From assembly GCA_008692225.1 (NCBI GenBank), contig VICG01000006.1, forward strand, positions 2,538,482 through 2,602,481: a stretch of 64,000 bases of DNA, written 5' to 3'. The notes under the pieces were generated by a model, which saw only the letters and a list, made by a program, of their open reading frames with translations, was not told where the DNA came from and did no database searches. The position numbers and the translations under genes are program-made. Shown here one piece after another: positions 50,844 to 63,746 of the stretch. The number at the start of each line of letters is the position of its first letter. Position 1 is the stretch's first letter. This DNA comes from Monilinia fructicola (lineage: Eukaryota; Ascomycota; Leotiomycetes; Helotiales; Sclerotiniaceae).

Positions 50844-53800
50844 TAGCCTTCTCTTTTATATTTAATATCCCGATAAACCATTGCAATTTGTTTTTTAACT
50901 AATAATAATACCTTTAAAAGTTCTATAAAAAAAATAATTTGTTAATTTTATAATATTCCATAAAATTCCTTCTTTATTGCCCTTTTGGCTTTTGTATTAA
51001 ATAATATATTCTTGTATAAAAGAAAAAGAAAACAAAATAAATATGAGTTTCACCCCTTTTCCATTATAGCCCGCATTTTCCTTCAATTTACTTTAATGCT
51101 ATCTTGATGCCACTCCAATATACAATATAAAATACTATTCCTCTATTACTTTATTATCCTCTCTTATTTTCAATACTTTTATAATGTTAAGCTCGATTTT
51201 TTGGTTTTTATTTAGCTATAAATTGTATTTTATCATTCTTTCCAATGAATAAAATATATTATTCAATTTCATTTTGTTTAGGCTTTTATTATTCAATTGT
51301 AATATTAAATCATCTTTATTAATGATTATTATTTCTATTTTTATTCTATACATTTAAAAGTATATTCGGATTGATATTAACAAATTGAAAATTACCTTAT
51401 TTTTATTAATATGTACATTAATAATTTAATTTTACTCCATTTTTAATTATATTATATATTATTCATAAAGTTTAACTTTTGTAATTTAGATTATAATACA
51501 TTTATTTGTAAAGTAATAATTTATCAAATATTTTGTATTATAATTCAATAAAGCTTTATAAAACCAATATATATATATTATATATTTTATAAAGTAAATA
51601 TTATTTTTTTATAGAAATTGTAATCTTTTGTTCATAAAGTTTAAGATTAGTTCATACATATCAGATTAAATTTTTAAAAATGCTAGAGCTTTGGTTTTTT
51701 AATATAATATACATTTCTTAAACCCTATTTTTATTAAATTCTTATCTACCATTTTAACTTTTTTTTTTCTATTATTGAATAATAATCTTTAATTATAATA
51801 TTATATTTTACCTGCACATTATCTATTCTTCTTTTTAATATTGATAACTTTAAACTAGAATCTATCGAAATATTCTAATTCTTAAAGATTTTCTTATAAA
51901 ATTCTTTGATTAATATCTTCCCTATTGTTTTAATTAATATTTGGAAATTATTAAATTTCTCCGATAATTTATTTTTGTTTTAATTTATTAATTCCTTTAC
52001 TAATTTTAATACAAATTTTCTAAATTGTTTATTTTATTCACAGTTTTTGTTTTGGTTTTTAGCTTTGATATAAATATTAAAGTTTTTTTTTTCTAATTAT
52101 ATTCTTTATTACATTTATTGGTTCAATATAAATGTTTTTATTTTCTTTTTTTATAACTACACTTTTTTTATCATTTTGAATAATTTTATTATCATCGTTC
52201 TATATTTTTTGTATTAATATATTATTTTTTATCTCCTCTATATTTTTTAAAATATTTAATATTATTTTATTTATATTTATAATTTTTTTAATTTATAATG
52301 TAGTTAATTCTTTGGTTTTTTCTTTTCATAATATAATCAATTTATTAACTTTTTTCTCTTTTTCTTTATTTTTTTTTTCTTTTAATTTCTTTTTTTTTGT
52401 TTTTTTATTAATCTCTGTTTTTTATTTTTTATAATTAAACTATATACTTAATTATTGTTTTTGCAATTATTTTTTTTTTTATTGATCAATTTAAGTATAA
52501 TTATAATTTTATTTTAGTTTTTACCTGATTATTCTTTATTAATTATTATAACTACTTTAACTATATCTTTTTTATATATTGGTATAATTAGGTTACATTT
52601 TTGTTTTCTTATTAGATTTATATATTATTTATATATTATTATTTTTTTCCGAAAACAGGGTAATTAATAATATTTGTTTTTAAATCTTTTAATCGCTTTT
52701 TTTCATTAATGAATTTGTAGTATTCTATATATTCGAAATATATTCTTTTATAATTATTTCTTTTAAAAACTTGTTTTTTACGTTTAATTTTATTTACTTT
52801 TATAATTCTTTTTATTTTATATTTATTATATTGTAAACTCTTTTTTATACCTTATTATTATACAAATCGAATTATTCTTTTATTGTTAACAGATTTTATA
52901 CTTTTGTTATAACTTAGAAAATGTTTGTTACTAATACTGCTTTATTGGTTTAGAGTATTAGTCTTAATTTATTAAAGTTTGTTATACTTATTCTAGTTAG
53001 TTTAATATTATTACTATTATTTTTAGAAAAAATATTTTGATAGGAATTAAACCTAAAAAGTATTAATAATATAGTGATTATATAGTTTATAATAAAGATA
53101 ATAATATTAACAAAATTAATAAATTCTACTTTTATATTTTCTGAAAATATTGGAATTAATGCTTTAATCTCTTTTTTTATACAGAGTATTTATTAAGAAT
53201 TTCCAGAGTTGGTTTGATATTTTTTTATTTAGAAAATAAGATTTATTTCTGGTATTATTATAGTAATATTATTAATTATTCGGTTATCCTATATATCTTA
53301 ATTTATTGATCGATACATTTTTTATAATATTTTCAGAATTATATAAATTTATTTGAGTGATAACTTATTATTTTTAAAATGGGTTATTATTATAATAATT
53401 TAAAATCTGGTTTTATTTATCTAAATATTAATTTTATAATCTCTAATTTATAATAACTTTATTTAATCTTTTTTTGATTTAATTTTATTTCCAAAACTAA
53501 AATAATAATATATTTTCCTATCTATAATTTAAATTAGTATTTATTTATTTTTATTTTATTTTGATTTCTTAATATCTTCTATAAAAGCTCTTATAATAAA
53601 CAAATGTAATTTGAAGAATTTCTTTATCATATTTTAAACATTAATCAGATTCTTTGGTTTCTACTATATATTTTTGTTATTTAAATAACCTTTTCATTTA
53701 ACTAAAAATTCTAATTTTTTTTATTTCCCTTTTATTCTAAAATTAAAAATCTTTTCAATATACCATTCTAAAATAATATCCCCATATTGTATATTCTATA

Positions 53801-54264
53801 CAAGCTTGCAATCTAATTCCTTTTTAGTTTTATTCAAGTAATCTATCTGATTTGTTATCTTATATAATATAAAAAGGCTAATATAAAAAATGTTTATAAC
53901 ATTAAAAAATCAATAATAATTTTAATTTATAAATTTATATATCCTATACTTTCTATTACTTTAAAAAAAACCAATATTTTTAGAACCCAACTTAATACAC
54001 TTTCTATTTATCAATAAATTCTTTATTGCTAATCAAACTATATTATCTATTTTAAATATTTAAAGTTTATATTTTGTATTATAATATTTTATCATTAAAT
54101 TTTAATTATAAATTAATTCTTTTATTATCGTTATGTATAATGTTTTTAGCTTTTTTACTAGTTACAAAACGTCTTCTAATTTCTATTATATATTTATATT
54201 AATTAATAATAATAGCATTTGTTTTTTATTTACTTTAAATAACGAAATATTTATAATTAATATT

Positions 54265-54407
54265 AATATAAAATTGTAAACGTATTCTGCTACAAATAAA
54301 AGGTTTACCCAACTATTTTGTTTATAATTGATAAAATATTTAATATAGACTTTAATAATCTAGTTCATTCGTTTAGTAGAATCATTAGTTTGTAAATAAA
54401 ATGCTAT
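54265..54407 (-). pseudogene. Gypsy integrase fragment
   Basis: Minus-strand frame matching the end of the Gypsy integrase core, where the family has HPQTDGxTERxN followed by a WVxLLPxAEFAYN-like block. Here it reads YLQTNDSTKRMN, a stop, then NSWVNLLFVAEYVYN. The changes His-Tyr, Pro-Leu, Asp-Asn, Gly-Asp and Glu-Lys are all C/T or G/A transitions. Confidence 0.85.
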
Positions 54408-56102
54408 TAAGAGTTTTTTTGTTATATTTAGATAAGCTGTTAAAGCTATTTAAAAAGTATTTATAAAAAAAGTTTGCCTTATTTGAAACGATTAAGTCTA
54501 ATATTCTATACTTTATTATTATAATTTGAATAAAAATAAAAACAAATTGAATAATTATTATATCCTTTCTAACTGGGTTAAAGCTTATTTCTTTAATAAA
54601 TCTATCTATTATTATTAGGATACAATTGTATGTTAAGTATAGGGATAAGTCCTTTTCATCTTTTTTATTATTAAAATTATTCTTTAATTATAATATTAAT
54701 AGATCAATAATTAAATTTATAGATAATCCGCTTTATGACTTTATAGGGATTAATATTAATGCTAATTCTTTAAGTTTCTTTTTATATAAAGGTTTGTTTT
54801 TTTAATATGCTATACAAGATTTAGTATAGTTTATTATATTTGTATTCATTCTCTTCCAATATAATAATTTCTTTATATTATTTATAATCGCTTTTTGATT
54901 AAAATAGCTAATTGTTTAAAAATCGTAAAATTTTTATAATAATAATTTTTGCAATGTTTTATTTAATGATATGTATAATCTTATTCCTTTGTAATACTAA
55001 AGATTATTATATATAATAAACTTCTTTTCCTTTAGATTTTGATAATTTAATTAAGATTTTTTAATTAGTTTTATTAACTTTTCTTTATATTCCGGTTCCG
55101 CTATAGTATCTCCTGGATCTAATGTTAATAAAAGTAGGGTTATTATATCTTATGTATTATTACAATTTAATCTTATATTTTTCATTTTCTTTAATTTTTT
55201 TATTATATAATGCTTTTTTTCTTTATAGATTATATTTGCTTTAACTATAATGGTATATAATAAATCTTATTAATCATTTATGGTTAAAAGTAAATCAAAT
55301 AACTAATAATATAGCTTTAATAATAGGATTAGTTTAAAATCCTTGTTTTAATAATCCGGTTTTCTTAATAATGCATTTATTAGATTGTTTTTACCTAGTT
55401 TATAAATGATTACAAAATCTATTCTTAATAATATTATTATTTATTGTATCTATCTTCTTATTAATATTCTTAATGTTATAAAATGCTTTAAGTTATTATA
55501 ATTTATTATTATAATTACTTAATATTATATTTCTTTAAAAAAGTATCTTTAATACTTTATTAACTTTATAATAGCTAGTAATTCTTGATTAAAAGTTGTA
55601 TAATTGATTTTCGCTGATATTAGTTTTCTTAAATAAAATATAATTAGGTATTTATATTTATTCTTTTATTTTTAAAACAAAACTTTATATAAGGCCCTTA
55701 TCAATATATCTATTTTTAAGAAACATATTAATATTATAATAAAATAACTTAATAATAATACTTTTGTAAAAACATCTTTAAGTTTTTAAAAAGCTGCTTT
55801 ATATTCTTTGGATTAAGCGAATTTAACTTTTCCTTTTATTAAATTAATTAATAGTAATGCTATTTTGTTATATAACAATATAAATCATTTATAGAAATTA
55901 TAGAATCCAAAAAATAATAGTATTTCTCAAACGCTTTTTAAAGATAATTAAGCGATTATTGTTTTTACTTTAAATAAGTTTATAATTATTCCTTTATTCA
56001 ATATTATATAATCAAAGAATTCTATTTATTTAATTTCAAATTAGCATTTCTTAAGCTTGTAGAATAGTTTTCATTTTAATAATTATTTTAATATTTATTT
56101 TA

Positions 56103-56289
56103 TATAACTTTTATATTCTTTTTTACTTTTAAAGTAAATCAAAATATTATTTAAATAAATTATTACTAGTTTATTTATAAATTATTTTAAACATTAATTA
56201 ATATAAGCCTAAAAAATTGCTAATGTATTGTATAATCCAAATGGTACTATTAAATATTTGTAGAAATCTAGTTTATTATAGAAAACTAT
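56103..56289 (-). pseudogene. Gypsy reverse transcriptase fragment
   Basis: Minus-strand frame with the RT block YKYLIVPFGLYNTLA, a stop where the family has Gln, AYIN and YLNNILIY. The catalytic YLDD box has become YLNN, abolishing the active site. Several stops fall where the family has Gln, Arg or Trp. Confidence 0.9.
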
Positions 56290-59200
56290 CTTTTATTCAT
56301 TTTTTTATATATATATATTAAATTATAAACTTTTTTTAGATTTAGTTTTGTAAATATAATTGCTTTTTCTAATTTGTTAAATATCTTTAATATTAATAAG
56401 ATTAAATATCTATTTAGGATAATTATTGTATTAATGTTTTAATAATCTATATATAATTGCAATTCTATAATATCCTTCTTTTTTATAAATAATATTAATA
56501 CATCTACTTCTAATTTAATTAATCTGATAAACCCTAATCTTATTATTTTTTTTATATATTCTTTTAATATCTTTAATTTTGCTTTTAATAAATTGTATAT
56601 TAAACTGAATAATAATATTATACTTAATTGTAATATAATTTTATAGTTTATTTTTTTAATTTATGATGAAAAAGTTTTTTTGCTTTTATTTTACTGAATA
56701 TTTTAGTAAACTCTTTGTATTTACTTAGAATTTGTTACAATGCTATTATAATTAAACCTAAGTTTAACTTTTTCATCAATATCAAAAATATTATTATTAA
56801 TAACAAAAATTCTTTTATCCTTTTTTTTACCCTTATTCCTATATTATAATATAATATTAATAATTTAAGAAAATTCTATATTTTTCTTAAACATTCTTTC
56901 TTTATTTTATTCCAGTTTTTCTGTTTTCTAGTTTATTTTTAAATTAAATTATTTTAGGAATAGCAATTTAAGGATAATATTAATTACTTGTAAAAATATT
57001 TTATAGAAAACTGTTAATAATTTTTTTTTTAAAAAAAAAATATTCAAATTCTATTTTCTTTTCTATAGTATTTAAGGTTAATATTATTATCTTCTTATTT
57101 ACATTTTATACTATAAAATAATATATATTAATATTTTTATAATTAATTTATTTAATTATTTTTAATTTAATAAAATTTGTAGTAACTTCTAAGTTTACTA
57201 TTACTTAAAACATTGTTTTATTTCCATTTTTTCCTGTAAAAATAATTTTTGTAGTTAGAAATGTTTAATAAATATCTATAATTTAAAGGTAATTATATAT
57301 ATCTTTAATTATTAACAAATTATAATATAATATTTCATTTTTATATAATTCTAATAATAATAATTTTTATAATATATTTTTTGATAATATTAATATAATA
57401 GCTTATTACATTTTTATTAATTTTAATATATTTGTTATATAATATATTTCTTCTTTTTTTTAATATTAACTTAATTATAGATAATTTATTTAAGTTTGTT
57501 ACTCAAAAACTATTATAGTTTTTTTTCCATTTTGGCTTGATTAATTAAAAGTCCGTTTTTTTGTATTCTATAACTCTCAAATCTAGAAGAACTTTTCGTT
57601 TTTTGGTTTTTCGGAATAATCTTTAATATAATAATTTTTTTTTTATAGTAAAAATATATATTTTTATTATAGATTTTCTTACAGTGTTTTGTTAATACAT
57701 TTAAAAAAAAGAATTCTTTTTTTTTACCCAATAATATTATATTTTTGTAATATATTTAATTTCAAAATGTTTATTGTAAATGTATTGTAGGTTTTAAATC
57801 TAATTGATTTTGGAAAGAATTTCTTTTGTATACAAATAAAATTTTTAGCATTTTATATTGTTATCTTTAATCCTCCAAATATTATTAATAATAATTCATT
57901 ATAATTAATATATATTTTAATTAAAATATTTATAATAGTTTTAATTTGTAATTTACTATAATTAATTAGTTTTTATATAACTAGGATACATTTTGCAATA
58001 TCAATTTAAAATAATTAATAAAATCTTGGATTAATTGCTTATCCCTTATTTTTATGTTTTATATCTTGAGGTTTGCTTTTATACTGATATTTATTGGTTT
58101 ATATATTATTTGAAAAGCTATTATTTCAATAATTGTTAATTTTGGAATTTTAAATTATTAATATTACTTATATTTAATCTGATTAGTTAAATTCTACGCT
58201 TTGCTGATCTTATAATGTAATTTTATATTAAAATAGCTTATTCTATTTTGTTGTATATATTTTCTAAAACTATGTAATCTTCTAATTTTATAATTTAGAA
58301 AATGTATATTCGATTTTTTTTTTATTAAAGATTGATAATATTTTAAATTTAAATTTTTTCTTTATATTAATATTATTGGTTATATAAGTAAGGTTTATAT
58401 TCAAATTTACTATTAATCTGCGAATTTTTGTTGGTAATTATTATATTAATTTAATATCTATTAGCTTAATATAATGTTGTAAGATAATTTTTGGTCTTTT
58501 GGGAGATTAATTATAATCTTATGCGGATTTGATTAAGAGTTTTTTGATTATAGAAAGTTTTTTTTCTCTTTTATAATTCTTTTTTTTAAATGCTTTTATT
58601 TTATATTTTTATTAAACTATAATAGTTTAGGATTTTAATAATATATTTATATTCGATAATGGATGTTAAACTTAATGTTAATTATAATTAAAATTGTATT
58701 TATTAAATTTAGTTTTTGTTCTTTTATTAATTTTATTTTGCTTTTTAATAAGGTTGTATATATTTAAAGTAAAATTAATTGGGTATTTATTCTTTTTGTT
58801 AAAAGCTTTTAAATATAGGGAAATTTTAAAGAATAATCTGGATAATATTATAATATAATTTTAATTTTAATAAAGTAAAAGAGGGAATTAGAATAATAAG
58901 GAATTTAACAATAATAATAATTATGCTTTTATTTTAAATGGGTACTTTTTTTCAGATTTTGGAAGGTTTAAAATGAAAGGTTTTAAATTGTTATTATTAA
59001 ATGTTATTTTTTTATTTTTACTTTTTTGTTTGTTTTTGTTATTAAATATGGTTTTTTCTTATTATTATTCAATTGTAGTTTTTCGAATTAATCCTAATCT
59101 GTATTTAGATTTGTAATAATAATTAAATTATTATATTAGATTTAAATATAATTTTGTAAGTTTAACATATTATCTTCTAGAGTATATTATTTGCATTAAA

Positions 59201-59400
59201 ATAGGGTGAATTGTTTGATTTAATTACAATCTTGTGGTTAATGTTATAATTTTATAATTTAGGGTATCTTTAAGGTATCTTTAGATTAACCTAAAAGTTT
59301 TTAAGGTTTTACTTAAATAAGAGAATTTTTTTAATAAATTAATTTAATAATATTTGGATTTAGTTAATAAAGCTCTTCAATTTTAAAAAATAAATAATTT

Positions 59401-59545
59401 TATAATAAAGTATAAGAAAACAAAAAGATTAATTAAAATAATATAGTTATTTATAAGAAGAAAAAGAAAAGAATTAAAGATCCTTTCCCTTTAAATACTA
59501 GCTCTGATAGTCATGTGACCCTTGTATAAGGGTTGCTTCCTGACA
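59401..59545 (-). repeat. Gypsy LTR, right copy (5' LTR of the element)
   Basis: Begins TATAATAAAG and ends CTTCCTGACA. Relative to the left copy most changes are C-to-T or G-to-A, with the first half of this copy the more decayed. Confidence 0.88.
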
Positions 59546-59773
59546 TTACGTTTAAACACTTCTTTTATTTTTTTAATTTTTAATTTTTAAATATTATTTA
59601 TTTAATCTCTAAATATTATTTATTTAATCTTTAAATATTATTTTAATTATTATAATTAGTAATAATTATTAATAAAATTTTAATAATTATTACTTTAATT
59701 ATTATTTATTATTATTATTATAATTATTAATAATATTAATATCAATATAATATTTAAAATGAAAGTATTAACC

Positions 59774-60506
59774 CTAATAACTATTCTATGAATTTTTTCG
59801 TGGGCTACTACCGGTGGTAGCTTATTTTGATAGGGATGGTGGTAGCCCGCGAAAAATAGTTAAATTGGCCATTACTATAATTCGTTTAAATATTAATATA
59901 ATTTAAAAATTTAAAATCGTATATTATAAAGCTTTATTTAAATTATTTATATATGAAATTTATTTTAAATTATCTTCAATATTAAAGGATTTATATATAT
60001 TTCAATATATTAGCATTTTGGTGATATATGGGGTAAAGCTATTTCAATAAGGGGGTAATAGCCTAACAAAATATTCATTCAAATTCGAATTTATTATTAC
60101 TCTAATTAGCTTGAATCTTTATATAAATTAAAAATTTAAAATACTATATAATAAAGATTTATTTAAATATTTTATATATAAAATTTATATTAAATTATTT
60201 TTAAAATTGAAGGATCTGTACTAGTTTGAATTATTAGCTATATAAAAATGATTGGCCAGGATAAAGGTATTGTGGGGTAATAGAATTTCAAAAAATATAA
60301 TATTTTAAATAACATTTTTTAAATATTAATATTAATTCAATCTTATATTACTAGCACTCGCGGAAAATAAATTTTCAGACTTTGGATTCGTCGAATTTTA
60401 TTTCCTAATGGGGGCTAGCCCCCAAACCCCCATTGCTCACTTCGTTCGAGGCTAATAAAATTCTACGAATTCAAAAATCTAAAAATTTATTTTCCGCGAG
60501 TGCTAG

Positions 60507-60541
<35 letters not shown>

Positions 60542-60747
60542 TTTAAGAAAGAAATTATTTTTAAAATCCTTTACTATTAGATATTCATTTTCTACTTTTT
60601 TAATTCTAATATAAATACTCTTATATTATAAATATATATCTTAATAAATTATATTCTATATTAAATATATTAATAATATTATATTATATTTTTATACCTT
60701 TTTTTCTTTTAATATCTCTTTTTATCTTTTTTAATATTTTCCTAATA
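59774..60747. repeat. Subtelomeric unit, truncated, carrying a MITE
   Basis: Opens with CTAATAACTATTC and the hairpin, then is interrupted by the MITE (60349-60508) and an AAT triplet run. The distal part of the unit is missing before the next CTAATAACTATTC word at 60748. Confidence 0.8.
60349..60508. mobile_element. 160-bp MITE with ~55-bp inverted arms and GC-rich core
   Basis: The outer 27 bases of each end are exact complements (TACTAGCACTCGCGG then AAAATAAATTTT), and the arms continue imperfectly to about 55 bp. The ends carry TA. The centre holds GGGGGCTAGCCCCC (60410-60423) and a CTCACTTCGTTCGAG-type segment. No coding capacity. A lone arm occurs at 43626 and a relative of the core at 13115. 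Confidence 0.9.
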
Positions 60748-62107
60748 CTAATAACTATTCTATGAATTTTTTCGCGGGCCACCACCGGTGGTGGCCCATT
60801 TCGACAGGGGGGGTGGTGGCCCGCGAAAAATAGTCGAATCGGCCACCACTATAATTCGCTTAAATATTAATATAATTTAAAATTTTAAAATCGTATATTA
60901 TAAAGCTTTATTTAAATTATTTCATATATGAATTCTTTTTTAAATTATCTCAAAAATTGAAGGATCTGTACGGATTTTAATATATTAGTATTTTGGTGGT
61001 ATATGGGGTAAAGCTATTTCGATAGGGGGGTGGTGGCCTAACAAAATATTCATTCAAATTCGAATTTATTATCACTTTAATTAGCTTAAATCTTAATATA
61101 AATTAAAAATTTAAAATACTATATAATAAAGATTTATTTAAATTTTATATATATATAATTTATTTTAAATTATCTCAAAAATTGAAGGATCTGTATTAGT
61201 TTGAATTATTAGTTATAGAAAAGCGATTGGTTAGGGTAATGTGGAGTAGTAGTATTTCGAAAAATATTATATTTTTAAATAATATTTTAATATATTAATA
61301 TTAATTCGATTTTATATTATAAAAATCTAAAAAAAGCTAATATTAAATTAAAATGATTAAGGGGTTTTATAATATTTTTCAAAATCTTAAAATTCAAATT
61401 ATTTATTATAAAGGTATAATATATATTTTAAAATAAATAAACTAATTTGTTCAAACGTGACAAACTGCTGCGGGTACATTTATGTTAATCCTATTAGCTT
61501 GATTTTATTGGCTTAATCCCATTAGGTATAAATGGAACTTTCAGGGGGTAATACCTTAGTAAGAGATAAGGGTGTTCTGATTGCATTATTAATCTGATTA
61601 GTAATACGATTTGTAATCCTCTGTTTATATGCTAACTTTTTGATTCGTTGGGCCTAATACTTTTTAATAAAAGACGAAAAAGCCTTGTTTTACGTTAGTA
61701 TATATAAGTTCGGCTATAAATGGTAGAGTGAAGAATATTTAACCTTGGTAAAATATTCTGAGTGGTTACGTTTGGACACCTCTTTTTTTTTTAATTTTTA
61801 ATTTTTTAAATATTATTTATTTTATTATTAATTTTAATTATATTATATATATTTTATTTATTATTAATATTATTATTAATATTATTATTATTAATTAATA
61901 ATTATTAATAATTAAATTATTATATTTATAATATTTTATTTATTATAATTAGAGTTATTAATAATATTTTCTTTTATTATTATAATTATTAATAATATTT
62001 TATATTAATATAATATTTAAAATGAAAGCATTAACCCCGTAGGGGTAACCGCCACGGGGATTGAGAAAAGAAAATACCCCCCGTAGGGGTAACCGCTATA
62101 GCTATTT
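60748..62107. repeat. Complete subtelomeric repeat unit (1,360 bp)
   Basis: Starts CTAATAACTATTC, then the nested GC-rich palindrome (60773-60835) and AT-rich blocks. Near 61450-61700 it has a less AT-rich stretch (TTCAAACGTGACAAACTGC, GTAAGAGATAAGGGTG). It closes with two CCCCGTAGGGG hairpins (62035-62045, 62079-62089), each followed by TAACCGC. No ORF of note. Confidence 0.88.
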
Positions 62108-62374
62108 CTAATAACTATTCTATGAATTTTTTCGCGGGCCACCACTGGTGGTGGCCCATTTCGATAGGGGGGGTAATGGCCCGCGAAAAATAGTCGAATC
62201 GGCCACCATCATAATTCGCTTAAATATTGATATAATTTAAAAAATTTAAAATCATATATTATAAAGCTTTATTTAAATTATTTATATATAAAATTTATTT
62301 TAAATTATTTTTAATATTGAAGGATTTGTATACATTTTAATATATTAGCATTTTGGTGGTATATGGGGTAAAAC
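62108..62374. repeat. Truncated subtelomeric unit (267 bp)
   Basis: Same start word and hairpin as the full unit, but it breaks off after GGTATATGGGGTAAA, directly followed by the next start word. Probably an unequal-exchange or deletion product. Confidence 0.85.
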
Positions 62375-63746
62375 CTAATAACTATTCTATGAATTTTTTT
62401 GTGGGCCATTATCGGTGGTGGCCTATTTCGACAAGAGGGATGATGGCCCGCGAAAAATAATCGAATCGGCCATCACCATAATTCGTTCAAATACTAATAT
62501 AATTTAAAAATTTAAAATCGTATATTATAAAGCTTTATTTAAATTATTTATATATAAAATTTATTTTAAATTATTTTTAATATTAAAGGATTTATATATA
62601 TTTTAATATATTAGCATTTTAATAATATATAAAATAAAGCTATTTCAACAGGAGGGTAATAACCTAACAAAATATTCATTTACATTCGAATTTATTATTA
62701 CTTTAATTAGCTTAAATCTTAATATAATTTAAAAATTTAAAATACTATATAATAAAGATTTATTCAAATATTTTATATATAAAATTTATATTAAATTATC
62801 TTTAAAATTGAAGGATCTATACTAGTTTGAATTATTAGCTATATAAAAATAATTGGCCAGGGTAAGAGTATTGTAGGGTAATCAAATTTCGAAAAATAAG
62901 ATATTTTAAATATTATTCTTAATATATTTATATTAATTCAATCTTATATTATAAAAATCTAAAAAAAGCTAATATCAAATTAAAATGACTAGGGGCTTTA
63001 TAATATTTTTCAAAATCTCAAAATTCGAATTATTTATTATAAAGGTATAATATATATTTTAAAATAAATAAGCTAATTTGTTCAAACATAAATAAACTAC
63101 TGCAGGTACATTTATACTAATCCTATTGGTTCAATTCCATTAGGTATAAATGAAACTTTCAGAGGGTAATACCCTAGTAAGAAACAAAAAGTATCCTAAT
63201 CGCATTATTAATCTAATTAATAATACGATTTGTAATCCTCCGCATATATGCTAACCTCTGATTCGTTGGGCCCAACACCCTCTAACCAAGGACAAAAAAG
63301 CCTCGTTTTACGTTAGTATATATAAGTTCGGCTATAAATGGCAAAATAGAGAATATTTCATATTCTGAGTAATTACATTTGAATACCTCTTTTATTTTTT
63401 TAATTTTTAATTTTTTAAATATTATTTATTCAAATATTTATATTATTTATTTTAATATTATTTTAATTATAATCATTATTTTATTTATTATTAATATTAT
63501 TATAAATAATATTTTATTTATCATAACATTTTATTTATTATAATTAGAGTTATTAATAATATTTTCTTTATTATTATTTTAATTATTAATAATATTTTCT
63601 TTATTATTATTATAATTATTAATAATATTTTATATTAATATAATATTCAAAATGAAAGCATTAACCCTGTAGGGGCAACTGCTACGGGATTAAGGAAAAG
63701 AAAATTACCCTCGTAGGGGTAACCGCTATAGCTATTTCAAAAAGAA
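62375..63746. repeat. Terminal subtelomeric unit abutting the telomere
   Basis: Full-length copy with moderate transition decay. It ends ACCGCTATAGCTATTTC plus a few bases, exactly the point where other copies join the next unit, and here telomeric repeats follow. Confidence 0.87.

Larger units (their letters stand above)
50698..59545 (-). mobile_element. Ty3/Gypsy LTR retrotransposon, 8.85 kb, RIP-inactivated
   Basis: Bounded by LTRs of 146 and 145 bp with TG...CA ends and a 5-bp target duplication TTACG (50693-50697 and 59546-59550). The minus strand carries recognisable reverse transcriptase (56289-56103) followed by integrase (54407-54265), the Gypsy gene order, so the element points leftward. 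Both are riddled with stops and with transitions at conserved sites. Gag would be expected in about 57-59.4 kb but is unreadable. No frame of useful length survives. Confidence 0.9.
43258..63746. repeat. AT-rich, RIP-type subtelomeric repeat array
   Basis: About 20.5 kb dominated by A and T, with essentially no coding potential. Its framework is a tandem repeat of about 1.36 kb seen whole near the telomere and increasingly decayed leftward. Decayed copies of its TTCGCGGGCC hairpin and adjoining ATTCGCTTAAATATT block are traceable at about 43258, 48230, 48470 and 49710. The differences between copies are mostly C-to-T and G-to-A, as RIP produces. The stretches 43666-44994, 46623-47829 and 47997-49695 show only these decayed copies or nothing recognisable. 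Named insertions are listed separately. Confidence 0.85.

Noticed and set aside
57513..57731. Lys/Phe-rich 72-codon minus-strand frame inside the Gypsy element
   Set aside because: Chance frame in AT-rich DNA; does not resemble gag.
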